Source of the DNA: Terrirubrum flagellatum
GTDB taxonomy: Bacteria > Pseudomonadota > Alphaproteobacteria > Rhizobiales > Beijerinckiaceae
DNA length: 64,000 bases
Reading direction: 5' to 3'
Assembly: GCF_022059845.1 (NCBI RefSeq)
Contig: NZ_CP091851.1
Coordinates: 5,011,501-5,075,500 of the forward strand
Shown: piece by piece, positions 26,530-35,715 of the stretch
How positions within the stretch are numbered: the stretch's first letter is position 1
How the letters are laid out: each line of letters starts with the position of its first letter
Program-made: the position numbers and the translations under genes
The notes under the pieces: model-generated
What the model was told of the DNA's origin: nothing
Database searches by the model: none
What the model saw: only the letters and a program-made list of their open reading frames with translations

Positions 26530-26714
26530 TTTGGCACAGAAATCGACGCGTCTGTCGCAGCTAGCGTCGAATTCGATGTCGTTGACGGCTCCGGAGCACG
26601 CGCCGTTCCAGCACAACCCGACAGTTACGGTGAACGGTTCGTAAAGAAAGGGGAGGCATCATCCCCGGAGCATGCGGGCGTCGTGAGCGCCGTCTGACCA
26701 AGGGAAGGGTTTTG

Positions 26715-28760
26715 ATGTCGTCGGTGGCGACCCGGGATTACGACGCCGGCGGATTGAGCGCGCCAGCCGCCGCGTCGGACCCGGCCGAGCGCAGTTTCGC
26801 TGAACTGATCGCGATCCTCGGACGCCGACTGCCGCTGATTGCGTCGGTCGCCGGCATCGTCGTTGGCGCGGCGTTGTTCTATACGCTGGTTGCAACACGC
26901 CTGTTCACGGCGTCCGCGGTGGTGCTGCTTGAACCCCGTTCGTCCGTCTCGCAGGCTGATGGGCTCCGCTATTCCTTCGCCAGCGACAGCGCGCTCGTCG
27001 ACAGCCAGATGAAGCTTCTCAGCTCGGAGACCGTGTTGCGGCGCGCGGTCGAGCGGGAAGGGCTGCAGGAAGATCCCGAATTCGGCAGTCCATCCGGAGG
27101 ACTTTGGCAGTCAGTGAAAAAGGCTCTGGGTCTCGCCAAGGACGATGCAGAGCAGCGCAGCGAGAACATTGCCGCGACGGTCTACGCCTTGTCGCAGGCG
27201 ACAACGGTGAAGCGACCCGAGCGCACCTATGTGATGGAGGTGTCCGTCGTCTCGCGCGACGCAAAGAAGGCGGCGCGGCTCGCAAACGCGGTCGCCGAAG
27301 CTTACATCGCCGACCAGACCGATGCGCGCAGCGAAATCTCGCGACGCGAACAGGATTATCTCGAAGGCAATATCAGCCAGCTTCGCCAGAAGATCGAGAA
27401 GGCGGAAAACGATGTCGAAGCCTTCAAGCAGAAGAACGGCATCGTCGGCGCTTCAGGCAAGCTGGTGAGTGAGCAGCTTCTCACGGAAGTGAACACCGAA
27501 CTCGCGGCCGCGCGCACCAAGACATCCGAGGCCAAGGCGCGCTATGATCAAGTGCGCCAGATCATCGCATCGGGAAAATCGATCGAGACCGCGCCGGATG
27601 CGCTGAAGTCGCCTGTCATCGACAAATTACGCAGCCAGTTCGCCGAGATTGTGCGGCAGGAGGCGAACGCCAAGATCACGCTGGGCGACCTTCATCCACA
27701 ATATCGCGAGATTCAGCAGCAGTTGCGCGACACAAAACGGCTGATCTCCGAAGAGCTCGGCCGCATCGCAGAAGGCGCTCGCAACGATATGCGCGCGGCG
27801 GAGGCGAACGAGGCCAATATAGCGCGTCAGGTTGATCGGCTGAAACAGGAAACAACGGTCACCAACCAGGCGATGGTGCAGTTGCGCGAGCTTGAACGCG
27901 AGGTCGACACCAACAAGTCGATCCTCGACAATCTGCTCAAGGCGAAGGGTAACGTCACGCGCGACAGCGTCGATACGCCGATCGCGCGCGTCATCGCCCG
28001 CGCCGCGCCGCCCTTGTCGCCATCCAGTCCGCGTCGTGTTCCAATCATGTTGTTGGCGACGGCGATTGGCCTTGGGCTCGGCGTTGCTGCGGCGTTCGCG
28101 ATGGAGGGGCTGCGGCCGCCCAAGGTGGCGAGCGCGAGCCCGCTACAGGCTGCGCAGTGGACGCCCCTGCTCCTTCCCGCGTCATCTGATCCGGATTATG
28201 TGAAAGCCATCGCTGATCTGACGGCTCGCGCGCCAGTGAAAGCGTCGTCAGGCGATCCCGGCACGCTTTTGTTTGTAAATTGTGGCGCGCCTTTCGCCGC
28301 GGAAATCGCCATGGATATTTCCCGCGCCGCCCTTGAGTCAGGGCGATCGGTTTTGCTGATCGAACTCAGCGCGCGCGCTGGCGGAATCACGCGCGCCGCT
28401 CCGCGCAACGCCGCCATTGGCGTGGTGGAGGTCGATGGCGTCGCGACGCTCGGAATTCTCGCCGCCGAGCGCGAGAAGAATCGCCTTGTCATCGCGCCGG
28501 GCGCGTTCGGCCAGCGCGGACTTGGAGCTCCTTCACTTGGCGGTCGCGCGGTCGCGCATTTCGGTCGCGCAAGCGATTTCGATCTGGTTGTCGGTTATGC
28601 GCCGGATTCGCGGGCGGATCGAAATGGCGCCTCGCAGTCCGGGTTGGTGATCGTCGCAATCGCGAATGGGCAGACCATCGACGACGGCGCGCGCGGCCTG
28701 ATCGAAAGCGCCATGACCGAGGCGCCAGGGCGCTGCGTTGTGCTCGCAACGGGCTCCTGA
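26715..28760 (+). CDS. Wzz/GumC/ExoP-type chain-length protein with degenerate kinase domain
   Basis: A 681-residue polysaccharide co-polymerase. The first transmembrane helix is LPLIASVAGIVVGAALFYTL, then a long periplasmic coiled coil with the Wzz and GNVR-type regions (TLGDLHPQYREIQQQL), and a second helix near residues 440-460. After it comes a ~200-residue domain in the BY-kinase position, but there is no Walker A GK(S/T) loop (LLFVNCGAPFAAEIAMDIS), the second Walker motif reads LLIELS without Asp, and there is no Tyr-rich tail. It should therefore control chain length without autophosphorylation. The start ATG 26715 has AGGGAAGGG upstream. The VpsF-like gene starts 2 bp later. Confidence 0.85.
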   Translation: MSSVATRDYDAGGLSAPAAASDPAERSFAELIAILGRRLPLIASVAGIVVGAALFYTLVATRLFTASAVVLLEPRSSVSQADGLRYSFASDSALVDSQMKLLSSETVLRRAVEREGLQEDPEFGSPSGGLWQSVKKALGLAKDDAEQRSENIAATVYALSQATTVKRPERTYVMEVSVVSRDAKKAARLANAVAEAYIADQTDARSEISRREQDYLEGNISQLRQKIEKAENDVEAFKQKNGIVGASGKLVSEQLLTEVNTELAAARTKTSEAKARYDQVRQIIASGKSIETAPDALKSPVIDKLRSQFAEIVRQEANAKITLGDLHPQYREIQQQLRDTKRLISEELGRIAEGARNDMRAAEANEANIARQVDRLKQETTVTNQAMVQLRELEREVDTNKSILDNLLKAKGNVTRDSVDTPIARVIARAAPPLSPSSPRRVPIMLLATAIGLGLGVAAAFAMEGLRPPKVASASPLQAAQWTPLLLPASSDPDYVKAIADLTARAPVKASSGDPGTLLFVNCGAPFAAEIAMDISRAALESGRSVLLIELSARAGGITRAAPRNAAIGVVEVDGVATLGILAAEREKNRLVIAPGAFGQRGLGAPSLGGRAVAHFGRASDFDLVVGYAPDSRADRNGASQSGLVIVAIANGQTIDDGARGLIESAMTEAPGRCVVLATGS

Positions 28761-28762
28761 TC

Positions 28763-30100
28763 GTGCGGCACGGCTATGCGCCGGCAGGCGAGTTCGCCCG
28801 ATATGCGACGCCGGCGGCGAAGCGGCGTCCGACATGGCGATCGCGAGCGGCTTCTCTGAGCGAGAAATTGACGATTTTTTCCGTCGCGCTGCTGTTCAGC
28901 GTCTCGACGATGCTGCTCAACCTGCTCGGTTATAATTACGAGGTGGCCGGCGGATCGCTCCTGGAAAAAATGCATCCTGGCGATCTCGTCGCCGTGGCGG
29001 CGTTCGGTCTGCTGTTTTTCTCGCGGCGACATCCCTTTCGGTTCGCGACCGATCTTCTCGCGCGTCATCTTGGCCTGACGATTTTCCTCGCCATCTGGTT
29101 TCTGCTACTTGTGTATCTCGTCATCGTGCAGAAGTCGCCATTCACGCCGATCATCGACACCTTCCTTCTGCCGATGATCATCTTCGCGCTGTTCGATCAG
29201 CAACGGGAGGCGATTTCCGCGCCGCTCGAGCGGTTCCTGCACGCTTTTATCGCGATCAACAGCCTGCTCGGCGTGTTCGAGGTCGTGACCGGCTGGCGGC
29301 TCATTCCCTATACGACGGCCGGCATCGAGATCACGGATGACTGGCGCGCGACCGCTCTCATGGGGCATCCGCTCGCCAATGCGCTGATGACGGGATGCTA
29401 TCTTCTCGCGTTGCTGTTGCAGGGCGGAACGCGATTGAGCGGCGCGTGGCGGTTCCTTGCGATCGGGCTGACGTCAGCCGGCATGGTGGCGTTCGGTGGG
29501 CGCGCCGCGATGGTGCTTCTTTTTCTGTTCGCCGCGCCGCTGATCGCGCTCCGAACCGTGGGCAGTCTCGCCTACGGCCGCGCGACGCCGCTTCAGGCGG
29601 CGATGGCGACGCTTGGCGGCTTGTTTGTTGTCGGCTCCGTTGGCGCACTCGCTTCGGCCGGCGCCTTCGACCGTTTTATCGCGCGCTTCGTCGAGGATCA
29701 GGGCAGCGCCAAATCGCGCGTCGCGATGTTCGATCTGTTTGAGAGCATCTCCTGGCGCGACCTTCTGCTTGGCCCCGATCCCGCGCTGATCGACACGCTC
29801 AAGCAGATTGAGGGGCTGGAGTTCGGCATTGAAAGCTTCTGGGTCGCGTCGACGCTCGCCTATGGGTTGATCATGGCCTGCATCACCTTCATCGGAATCT
29901 TCATCTTCTGTCGACAGATCGTCCAGGTTTCACGGCCGTCGGCATGGTGGCTGTTCGCCTACTTCTTCGCTGTCGCCAGCACGTCCGTCAGCATCGCCGC
30001 GAAGACCTGCGTGCTCGCCATGCTGGCTGCAATGATGATGGTCCTTTTGCCACCGCGCCAAGGCGGCATGCGAACGTTCGTGTCGGGGCGCGCGCAGTGA
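28763..30100 (+). CDS. VpsF-like polysaccharide polymerase / O-antigen ligase-type membrane protein
   Basis: A 445-residue protein with about ten transmembrane helices and the large periplasmic loop of Wzy/ligase-type proteins between residues ~170 and 350 (TAGIEITDDWRATALMGHPLANALMTGCYLL with an Arg-His pair typical of the active loop). It resembles the VpsF group that polymerises repeat units of exopolysaccharide. It starts with GTG 2 bp after the chain-length gene, and its stop overlaps the next glycosyltransferase start, so all three genes are one operon. Confidence 0.75.
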   Translation: MRHGYAPAGEFARYATPAAKRRPTWRSRAASLSEKLTIFSVALLFSVSTMLLNLLGYNYEVAGGSLLEKMHPGDLVAVAAFGLLFFSRRHPFRFATDLLARHLGLTIFLAIWFLLLVYLVIVQKSPFTPIIDTFLLPMIIFALFDQQREAISAPLERFLHAFIAINSLLGVFEVVTGWRLIPYTTAGIEITDDWRATALMGHPLANALMTGCYLLALLLQGGTRLSGAWRFLAIGLTSAGMVAFGGRAAMVLLFLFAAPLIALRTVGSLAYGRATPLQAAMATLGGLFVVGSVGALASAGAFDRFIARFVEDQGSAKSRVAMFDLFESISWRDLLLGPDPALIDTLKQIEGLEFGIESFWVASTLAYGLIMACITFIGIFIFCRQIVQVSRPSAWWLFAYFFAVASTSVSIAAKTCVLAMLAAMMMVLLPPRQGGMRTFVSGRAQ

Positions 30101-31155
30101 CCGAAGAGAAGCGGCGCGTCATCGTCGACCAGACCCATTGCGGCCGGCATGTCACCGGAATCGAGCGGATTACGCTGGAACTCTTTTCGGCCGAGGCTCT
30201 TGCGCCGTTTGACGCCAGGATTCTGCGTTCGCCCGACCGCAAGCGCATGATTTTCGATCAGATGATCTCGCTGCCGGTTGCGTCGTGGCGCGATCCGCGG
30301 GCGCTCGTCCTGTGTTCCGGATTCCCGCCAACGCCGGGACTCGCGCTGCGCGGCGATCGCGTCGTGACCTATATTCACGATCTCTTCCTGTTGACGCGCC
30401 CGCAAGACCTCAACTGGCGCGCAAAATTCTATATGGCGCCATCGCTGCGCTTTGCTCTCAAGCGCTTGCGCCGCTTTCTCGTCAATTCGGAAACAACGGG
30501 TGCTGAACTGCTGAAATTCGCGCGGCGCGATGCGGAGATCAGGCTCTATCGGCCGGAGGTTCGCAATGTTCTTGGACTTCCGTTCGTCGACCGATCGCAA
30601 CGCGACAATAAATCAGGCCCGCGCTTTGTGGCGCTTGGCACCGTGGAGCCCCGGAAAAACCTGGCCGCCGCCGCCCGGATCGTCGCGGCGCTGCGCGCGA
30701 AGGGGTTTCCCGACGCGACGCTCGACATCGTCGGCCGCGATGGCTGGGGAGATGAGAGCGCGCGCTTGAAGCAGCTCGAAGGCGTGACGCTGCATGGTTA
30801 TCTGCCGATCGAGCGCATCCGCGAGATCATGAGCGCGGCTGATCTGTTCATCTCGACGTCCCATGCGGAGGGGCTTGGGCTTCCGCTGCTTGAAGCGCAA
30901 TATTCCGGCATTCCCGTCATCGCGCCGGATCAACCAGTGTTCCGTGAAGCGCTCGCCGAAAGCGGTTCCTTTATCTTTCCCGAGGACACGGAAAAGTCAG
31001 CCGACATGATTGCGTCCGTGATGCGGCGCGAGGGCTGGCGAGTTGCGTCGGCCACAGCGAGCCTCGCCAATATCGCGCGCTGGAACGAGACGGCGCGCGC
31101 CGACCACGCCGCTGTGATCGCGTGGCTCGAGGAACTTTCAGCGTCGCTCAAATAG
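30097..31155 (+). CDS. Glycosyltransferase family 4
   Basis: A 352-residue GT-B glycosyltransferase. The N-terminal half starts RRVIVDQTHCGRHVTGIERI, typical of GT4 enzymes of the WbaZ/mannosyltransferase type; the C-terminal half has FVALGTVEPRKNLAAAARI and the donor-sugar-binding EGLGLPLLEAQYSGIPVIA, with the E-x7-E pattern. It adds a sugar, often mannose or rhamnose, to the lipid-linked repeat. GTG 30097 is the likely start; it overlaps the upstream stop (GTGA). Its 3' end overlaps the convergent GH10 gene by 8 bp. Confidence 0.88.
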   Translation: MTEEKRRVIVDQTHCGRHVTGIERITLELFSAEALAPFDARILRSPDRKRMIFDQMISLPVASWRDPRALVLCSGFPPTPGLALRGDRVVTYIHDLFLLTRPQDLNWRAKFYMAPSLRFALKRLRRFLVNSETTGAELLKFARRDAEIRLYRPEVRNVLGLPFVDRSQRDNKSGPRFVALGTVEPRKNLAAAARIVAALRAKGFPDATLDIVGRDGWGDESARLKQLEGVTLHGYLPIERIREIMSAADLFISTSHAEGLGLPLLEAQYSGIPVIAPDQPVFREALAESGSFIFPEDTEKSADMIASVMRREGWRVASATASLANIARWNETARADHAAVIAWLEELSASLK

Positions 31156-32239
31156 CGCGGGCGGCGAACGCGTCGGCGATCGCACGCCAGGCGGGCTTGC
31201 GCGCGAGATCATCGTCGAAAGGCAATGGCCGCGCTGGCCGTCCGCGATTGGGCAGAGCCGGATCGCGCATGCCGCTGAACTTGTCGGCAAGCTGCCAGGT
31301 GATGACGATCTTGACCTCCGGCACGGCGAGCACATGGCGCAGGAATGAAGCGTAGCGCTCCGCCACCTGACGATCGCGCGTCGCGGGATCGTTCGCGAAG
31401 CTTGAGTCATCCACATCGAGTTCTGTGATGTAGATATCGAGTTTTCGCTGCGCGACACGGTGGAGAAATTCGGCGAAGGCTTCATCCGAATAATCGTATT
31501 GCGGCTTCAGATGTCCCTGGAATCCGACTGCGTCCAACGGCGCATCCTGGTCGCGCAGTTCGTCGATCAATGCGATGAAGGAACCGCGCACAGTTTTTCC
31601 GAAAGCGTCGTTCCGTTCGCAGAAGGCTTCGTTCAGCGTGATTTTAGCAGCGGGATCGAGGCGACGCGCCCGGCGCAGGGCTTGCGGCACATAGCTTGGC
31701 CCAAGAGCATCATACCAGGGGCCGCGGCGATAGTTGCGCGGCGCGCGATGGTCCGGCCAGAAGGGCTCGTTGACGACGTCCCATGAATGAAGCCGGCCCG
31801 CGTAGCGGGACACGGTCTCGTCAATATGCTTGTCGAAGAGAGCTTCGACCTCACGCCGCGAGAGGCCCTTCACCCAGGCCGGCATGTCATCATTCCAGAT
31901 GAGCGTATGGCCGCGGACCTGAAGCCCGTTGGCGCGGGCGAAATCGACAAGCGCATCGCCGCCGGAATAATCGGCGATTGCGGGCCGGGCGCGGACGGCG
32001 CTGAACTTCAGCGCATAGTCCGTCGTGACGATCGACGTCTCCTTTACATAGAGAGCGCGATAGGCGTCGTCCCTGAAAATGTCGTCGGCAATGGATGCGC
32101 CGAAAAGAAGCTCGCGCGACTTCGCGATCGAAGCGAGCGTTGGGCCGCTGTTCGCGGTCGCAGCAAAAGCGGGAGAGGCGAGCGCAGCTAAACCGCCAGC
32201 GGCGCCGAATAATGTTTCGCGTCGGGACAGAAACGTCAT
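31148..32239 (-). CDS. Tat-exported endo-1,4-beta-glycanase of family GH10 (xylanase-like)
   Basis: A 363-residue GH10 barrel with a Tat signal (SRRETLFGAAGGLAALASPAFA, Arg6-Arg7). The acid/base Glu158 lies in WDVVNEPF and the nucleophile Glu273 in ITELDVDD; HTLIWNDDMPAW and FQGHLKPQYDY are further GH10 core motifs. There is no carbohydrate-binding module. GH10 enzymes cut beta-1,4-xylan; here, placed inside an exopolysaccharide locus and divergent from a WecG-type gene, it more likely trims or releases the polysaccharide made by the neighbours than degrades plant xylan. The intact catalytic pair argues for activity. Confidence 0.92.
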   Translation of the reverse strand: MTFLSRRETLFGAAGGLAALASPAFAATANSGPTLASIAKSRELLFGASIADDIFRDDAYRALYVKETSIVTTDYALKFSAVRARPAIADYSGGDALVDFARANGLQVRGHTLIWNDDMPAWVKGLSRREVEALFDKHIDETVSRYAGRLHSWDVVNEPFWPDHRAPRNYRRGPWYDALGPSYVPQALRRARRLDPAAKITLNEAFCERNDAFGKTVRGSFIALIDELRDQDAPLDAVGFQGHLKPQYDYSDEAFAEFLHRVAQRKLDIYITELDVDDSSFANDPATRDRQVAERYASFLRHVLAVPEVKIVITWQLADKFSGMRDPALPNRGRPARPLPFDDDLARKPAWRAIADAFAARAI

Positions 32240-32407
32240 GCCGTCTCCCGCTCATGCGCCGATTCGCAACGAACCGGCTCGATTTCTTCCTGCGCTGCAG
32301 GAGCGGCGCCGCTGGCGGGGGGGGCGCGACCTGTTGAAATTAACCATCGCGAAGGCGTCGCTTGCCTCGCGGGAGCTCGCGGCCGGGATTCTTGCAGTTC
32401 CGGCGGC
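32240..32407. promoter_or_regulatory. Divergent GH10/glycosyltransferase promoter region with TTAACCAT
   Basis: This 168-bp gap separates two divergent polysaccharide genes. It contains TTAACCAT at 32340-32347, the same octamer found upstream of ctrA, and a GATTC (CcrM site) at about 32389-32393. A run of eight G lies at 32317-32324. These are possible links to CtrA control, but a single half-site is weak evidence. Confidence 0.35.
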
Positions 32408-33238
32408 ATGTCGACGCTTCCGCTCTCAAATCGTCCCGATCTGGCACGGTCCATTCCGAAACCACGCATCCCCGCGCTGGCGCAGGTGGACGATCAGGTC
32501 ATCAATGTCGCGAATCAGGAAGACGCCATCCGGTTCTGCATGCGTAGCCTGCGCGCCGGCCGAGGCTTCACCCTGTTCACGCTCAATCTCGATCATCTCG
32601 TGACCTTGCGGAGCGATCCGTCGTTTCGCGCGGTCTATGCCCGGGCGACGTTCGTGACGGCGGATGGCGCGCCGGTGGCGCGGCTCGCGCGCCGCTCCTA
32701 TGCGCATGTCGAGCGAACGACAGGCGCCGATCTGGTGACGCCGCTCGCCGGCGCCGCGGCGTTCGAGCGGCTGCCGGTCTATCTCTTCGGCGCCAGCGAG
32801 GCGACGCTCAACAAGGCGGCCGAGAAGCTGAAGCAGCAATATCCCAACCTGATCATCGCGGGGATGGAAGCGCCGCCGCGCGGCTTTGATCCAATGGGCG
32901 AAGCCGCCGATCTCGCCGCGGATCGCATCGCCCGCTCCGGCGCGCGCATCTGCTTCGTCGCGCTCGGCGCGCCGAAGCAGGAATTTTTCGGCGACAGGAT
33001 GGCGCAGCGTCATCCGCATATCGGCTGGCTCGGCATCGGCGCTGCGCTCGATTTCATCGCCGGCGAGAAGAGCCGCGCGCCACGCCTGCTTCAGCGCATC
33101 GGTCTGGAATGGTTCTGGCGATTGATGCAGGAGCCGCGGCGACTGGGGTTGCGCTATCTTCGTTGCGCGATGCTGCTTGCGAGGCTCTCACTGCACCATG
33201 AAGAAGCGCCCGTAGCGCCGGCGCGGATCGCAAGATGA
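32408..33238 (+). CDS. WecG/TagA/CpsF-family glycosyltransferase (GT26)
   Basis: A 276-residue enzyme of the GT26 family, which adds N-acetylmannosaminuronate, glucose or similar residues to lipid-linked intermediates. Family motifs are FTLNLDHLVTLRSD, FVTADGAPVARLARR, VERTTGADLVTPL, YLFGASEATLNKAAEKL, and CFVALGAPKQEFFGDRM followed by GIGAALDFIAGEK. The catalytic Asp/Gly-rich motifs are intact. Its stop overlaps the start of the next GT4 gene by 4 bp. A small N-terminal extension of ~30 residues precedes the conserved part. Confidence 0.92.
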   Translation: MSTLPLSNRPDLARSIPKPRIPALAQVDDQVINVANQEDAIRFCMRSLRAGRGFTLFTLNLDHLVTLRSDPSFRAVYARATFVTADGAPVARLARRSYAHVERTTGADLVTPLAGAAAFERLPVYLFGASEATLNKAAEKLKQQYPNLIIAGMEAPPRGFDPMGEAADLAADRIARSGARICFVALGAPKQEFFGDRMAQRHPHIGWLGIGAALDFIAGEKSRAPRLLQRIGLEWFWRLMQEPRRLGLRYLRCAMLLARLSLHHEEAPVAPARIAR

Positions 33239-34476
33239 ACCATATTCTCTGTCTGATGCATCCGATGGATCCGCGGGGCGTCAAGCTTGGCGGCATCGAA
33301 ACCCATGTGCGGCACCTGATCGCGCATCATCCCGAAGATATGCGGCTGGTGTTCGTCGGCGTCGATGAGCGCGGCGACTGCGCGATCGGCAAGCCGATCT
33401 CGATCGAGGCGTTTGGGCGCCGACTCGTGTTCCTGCCCGTGGCGCATGAGCCCGCTGACGGCATCAACCGGCCGGCGACGCACCTTTTCCGCTCGATCAC
33501 ATTGCGCACGGTCTTCGGGGCGCTGCGGCATTGGCGGACGATCCGTCGCCTGACGCGCGGCGCGCCTGCGAGCGCGCAGCTCCAGCGATTCGAATTTGCG
33601 CCGGTGGCGCGCGCGCTTGGGCTGCCGGCCGTGCAGGTCGTGCATGGCGAGGGCAGCAAGAAGGACAAGATGGATTCGCTGATCAAGCGATTCTGGTTCA
33701 TGCATGCCGGCGCCGAGAAGCTTGCGCTGCGGCTTGCGCGACGCATCATGTGCGTCAATCCGGCGATCGTTGCGCGCATCGAGCAGGAATTTCCGATCGA
33801 AGCCTCCAAGACTGCGATGATGACAGTGTCGGTCGATCGCGATCTCTTCAAACCTCAGCCGTTCGATGTCGCGGATGACGTTTTTCGCATCATGTTCGCC
33901 GGGCGGCTCGATCAGTTCAAGGACCCGCCGCTGATGTTCCGCATCTTCGCGCGTTTGCATGAGCGGCTGAACGGCAAGTTCGAATTTCATTATGTCGGAA
34001 CGAGCGATCCCGCCCGCTACGAAGAGTTCGCCGCGATCCGCGATTTCACCGTGCGGCATGGTTATCAGCAGTCCGACGGCGTGGCGCGCATCGCCGCGCG
34101 CTGCCATGCGGGCGTTCTCACCTCCTATTTCGAAGGTATGCCCTGTTACCTCCTGGAGATGCTTTCGGCGGGCCGTCCTTTCGCGGCGATTCGTCTGCCG
34201 CAATATGACCCGCTGATTGTCGATGGGATCAGCGGTCGGCTCGTCGAACGCGACGAGACAATCGAAATCTCGGAAACGGTCATGGCGGAAGCGTTCCTCG
34301 ATGTCTGGAGCGGAATTCGCAAAGGTGAATATGAGCCGCAGCGGATTTCTGATCTGACCGAGCCCTATTCCATTCGCCGTCAGCTTGCGCAGCTCTTCGA
34401 GTGGCAGCGGACGATCGCGCGCCCGCCGGCGCCGCCGACAGCGAACGGCGCGTCGCCGGAGGCGGCCTGGAGCTGA
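33235..34476 (+). CDS. Glycosyltransferase family 4
   Basis: A 413-residue GT-B protein. The N-terminal domain has GVKLGGIETHVRHLI, the acceptor-side glycine loop common in GT4; the C-terminal domain has IMFAGRLDQFKDPPLMFRIF and a region TSYFEGMPCYLLEMLSAGRPFAAI in the E-x7-E position. The product is probably a step in repeat-unit assembly. Start ATG overlaps the GT26 stop (ATGA), so both are one translational unit. The tail is Ala/Pro-rich. It converges on the next GT4 gene with 16 bp between stops. Confidence 0.87.
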   Translation: MNHILCLMHPMDPRGVKLGGIETHVRHLIAHHPEDMRLVFVGVDERGDCAIGKPISIEAFGRRLVFLPVAHEPADGINRPATHLFRSITLRTVFGALRHWRTIRRLTRGAPASAQLQRFEFAPVARALGLPAVQVVHGEGSKKDKMDSLIKRFWFMHAGAEKLALRLARRIMCVNPAIVARIEQEFPIEASKTAMMTVSVDRDLFKPQPFDVADDVFRIMFAGRLDQFKDPPLMFRIFARLHERLNGKFEFHYVGTSDPARYEEFAAIRDFTVRHGYQQSDGVARIAARCHAGVLTSYFEGMPCYLLEMLSAGRPFAAIRLPQYDPLIVDGISGRLVERDETIEISETVMAEAFLDVWSGIRKGEYEPQRISDLTEPYSIRRQLAQLFEWQRTIARPPAPPTANGASPEAAWS

Positions 34477-34492
34477 GAGCGCCGACCGGCGA

Positions 34493-35587
34493 TCATCTCT
34501 TCGCAGCTTCGGTGACTATCTGTTCGAACAAGGCGCTGTAGGCGTCGACAGCTTTCTCGATCGAGAAGTCTCGCGCGCGCCGCCGCCGTGGATCCGGGTC
34601 GCCAGGATCATCGAGCGCGGCGTCGATGGCGCTTGCAATTGCGTCTATATCGCCGACTGGCGCGATGCGCCCGCAAGCCGGGCCATTGATGATCTCCGCC
34701 GGGCCGCCGCAATCCGTCGCGATCACGGGCAGGCCATGTGACAGCGCCTCGACCACGACGTTCCCGAACGATTCCGTGCGTGACGTCAGCGCGAAGCATC
34801 GGGCCTGTCGATAGTGTTGCGCCACGTCGCGGGAGTGACCCGCAAGCTCGACGCGCCCGCCAAGTCCAAGCCGCGCAATTTCCGCCTCGAGTTTTGGTCG
34901 TTCCGCGCCTTCGCCGACGATGCGAAGACGCGCGTCGCCGCGGCGAATCCTGGCGAAGGCGGCGATGAGCGACGCGAAATCCTTCACCGGGGCCAGGCGC
35001 CCCACGGCGAGAATCAGCGGCGGCCGGTCTGCGAGTGGAGCGCCGCTGTCGGCTTCATCCGCGGCCATGAGAGCGACCGGATTGAAGATGCGAAGGCTGG
35101 TTCTATGCGAGGCGCCAAGGCGCCTGATGTGCGCAAGCAGCCCGTCGGACACGCAGACTGTGCGCGCGACGATCCGCGACAGCAGCGAAATCAGGACATA
35201 GCCGGCGCGGCTCAGCAATTGCGGCTCGGCGTCGAAATAGCCGTGATAGGAGATCACGGCGCGCGCGTTCCGGCCGGCCGCGAACGCCGCAAGCGCATGC
35301 TTGAGATTCGACGCCGCCAGCGCGGAAAATGAGATATCGGGGGCTTCGTCTTTGAGCAGCGCCTTAAGATTCCCGATGCTGTCGGCGTGTGAAGGTCCGA
35401 TGTGGACGACGCGCACCCGAGGCGACAAAGGCGCGCCGGTATCCACTTCATGATCGACTGCGATGATCACCTCATCGCCGCGCTCGGCGAATCCCGACGC
35501 GAGCAAGGCAATGACGCGCTCGGCCCCGCCGGCTTCGAGCGCATGCGTATAGAACAGCAGCTTTCTGCGGGGCGGCTCGGCGATCAC
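34493..35587 (-). CDS. Glycosyltransferase family 4
   Basis: A ~364-residue GT-B enzyme: LEAGGAERVIALLASGFAERGDEV near the N-terminus, then ILAVGRLAPVKDFASLIAAFARI and TSRTESFGNVVVEALSHGLPVIATDCGG in the donor-binding half, where E-x7-E is kept. The frame is open upstream to 35701, but that N-terminal extension is unlike the family and would overlap the divergent neighbour; an in-frame GTG at 35587, just before IAEPPRRKLLFY, is the preferred start, with moderate certainty. Probably part of the exopolysaccharide pathway. Confidence 0.85.
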   Translation of the reverse strand: MIAEPPRRKLLFYTHALEAGGAERVIALLASGFAERGDEVIIAVDHEVDTGAPLSPRVRVVHIGPSHADSIGNLKALLKDEAPDISFSALAASNLKHALAAFAAGRNARAVISYHGYFDAEPQLLSRAGYVLISLLSRIVARTVCVSDGLLAHIRRLGASHRTSLRIFNPVALMAADEADSGAPLADRPPLILAVGRLAPVKDFASLIAAFARIRRGDARLRIVGEGAERPKLEAEIARLGLGGRVELAGHSRDVAQHYRQARCFALTSRTESFGNVVVEALSHGLPVIATDCGGPAEIINGPACGRIAPVGDIDAIASAIDAALDDPGDPDPRRRRARDFSIEKAVDAYSALFEQIVTEAAKR

Positions 35588-35715
35588 AATCCAGTTCTCG
35601 GTTTCATCAATTCCAAAAGGATCGCGTGCGTCGCAAATCGACTCATTCCTTAACGCTTGCAATTCAACATGCCCGCGCGGCGGCGTCCATCGCGCCCTCA
35701 AACAACCGTGCGAAG

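Noticed and set aside
32317-32324. Run of eight G as a phase-variation tract
   Set aside because: The tract is in a non-coding gap of very GC-rich DNA, it is short, and no promoter spacing argument could be made.
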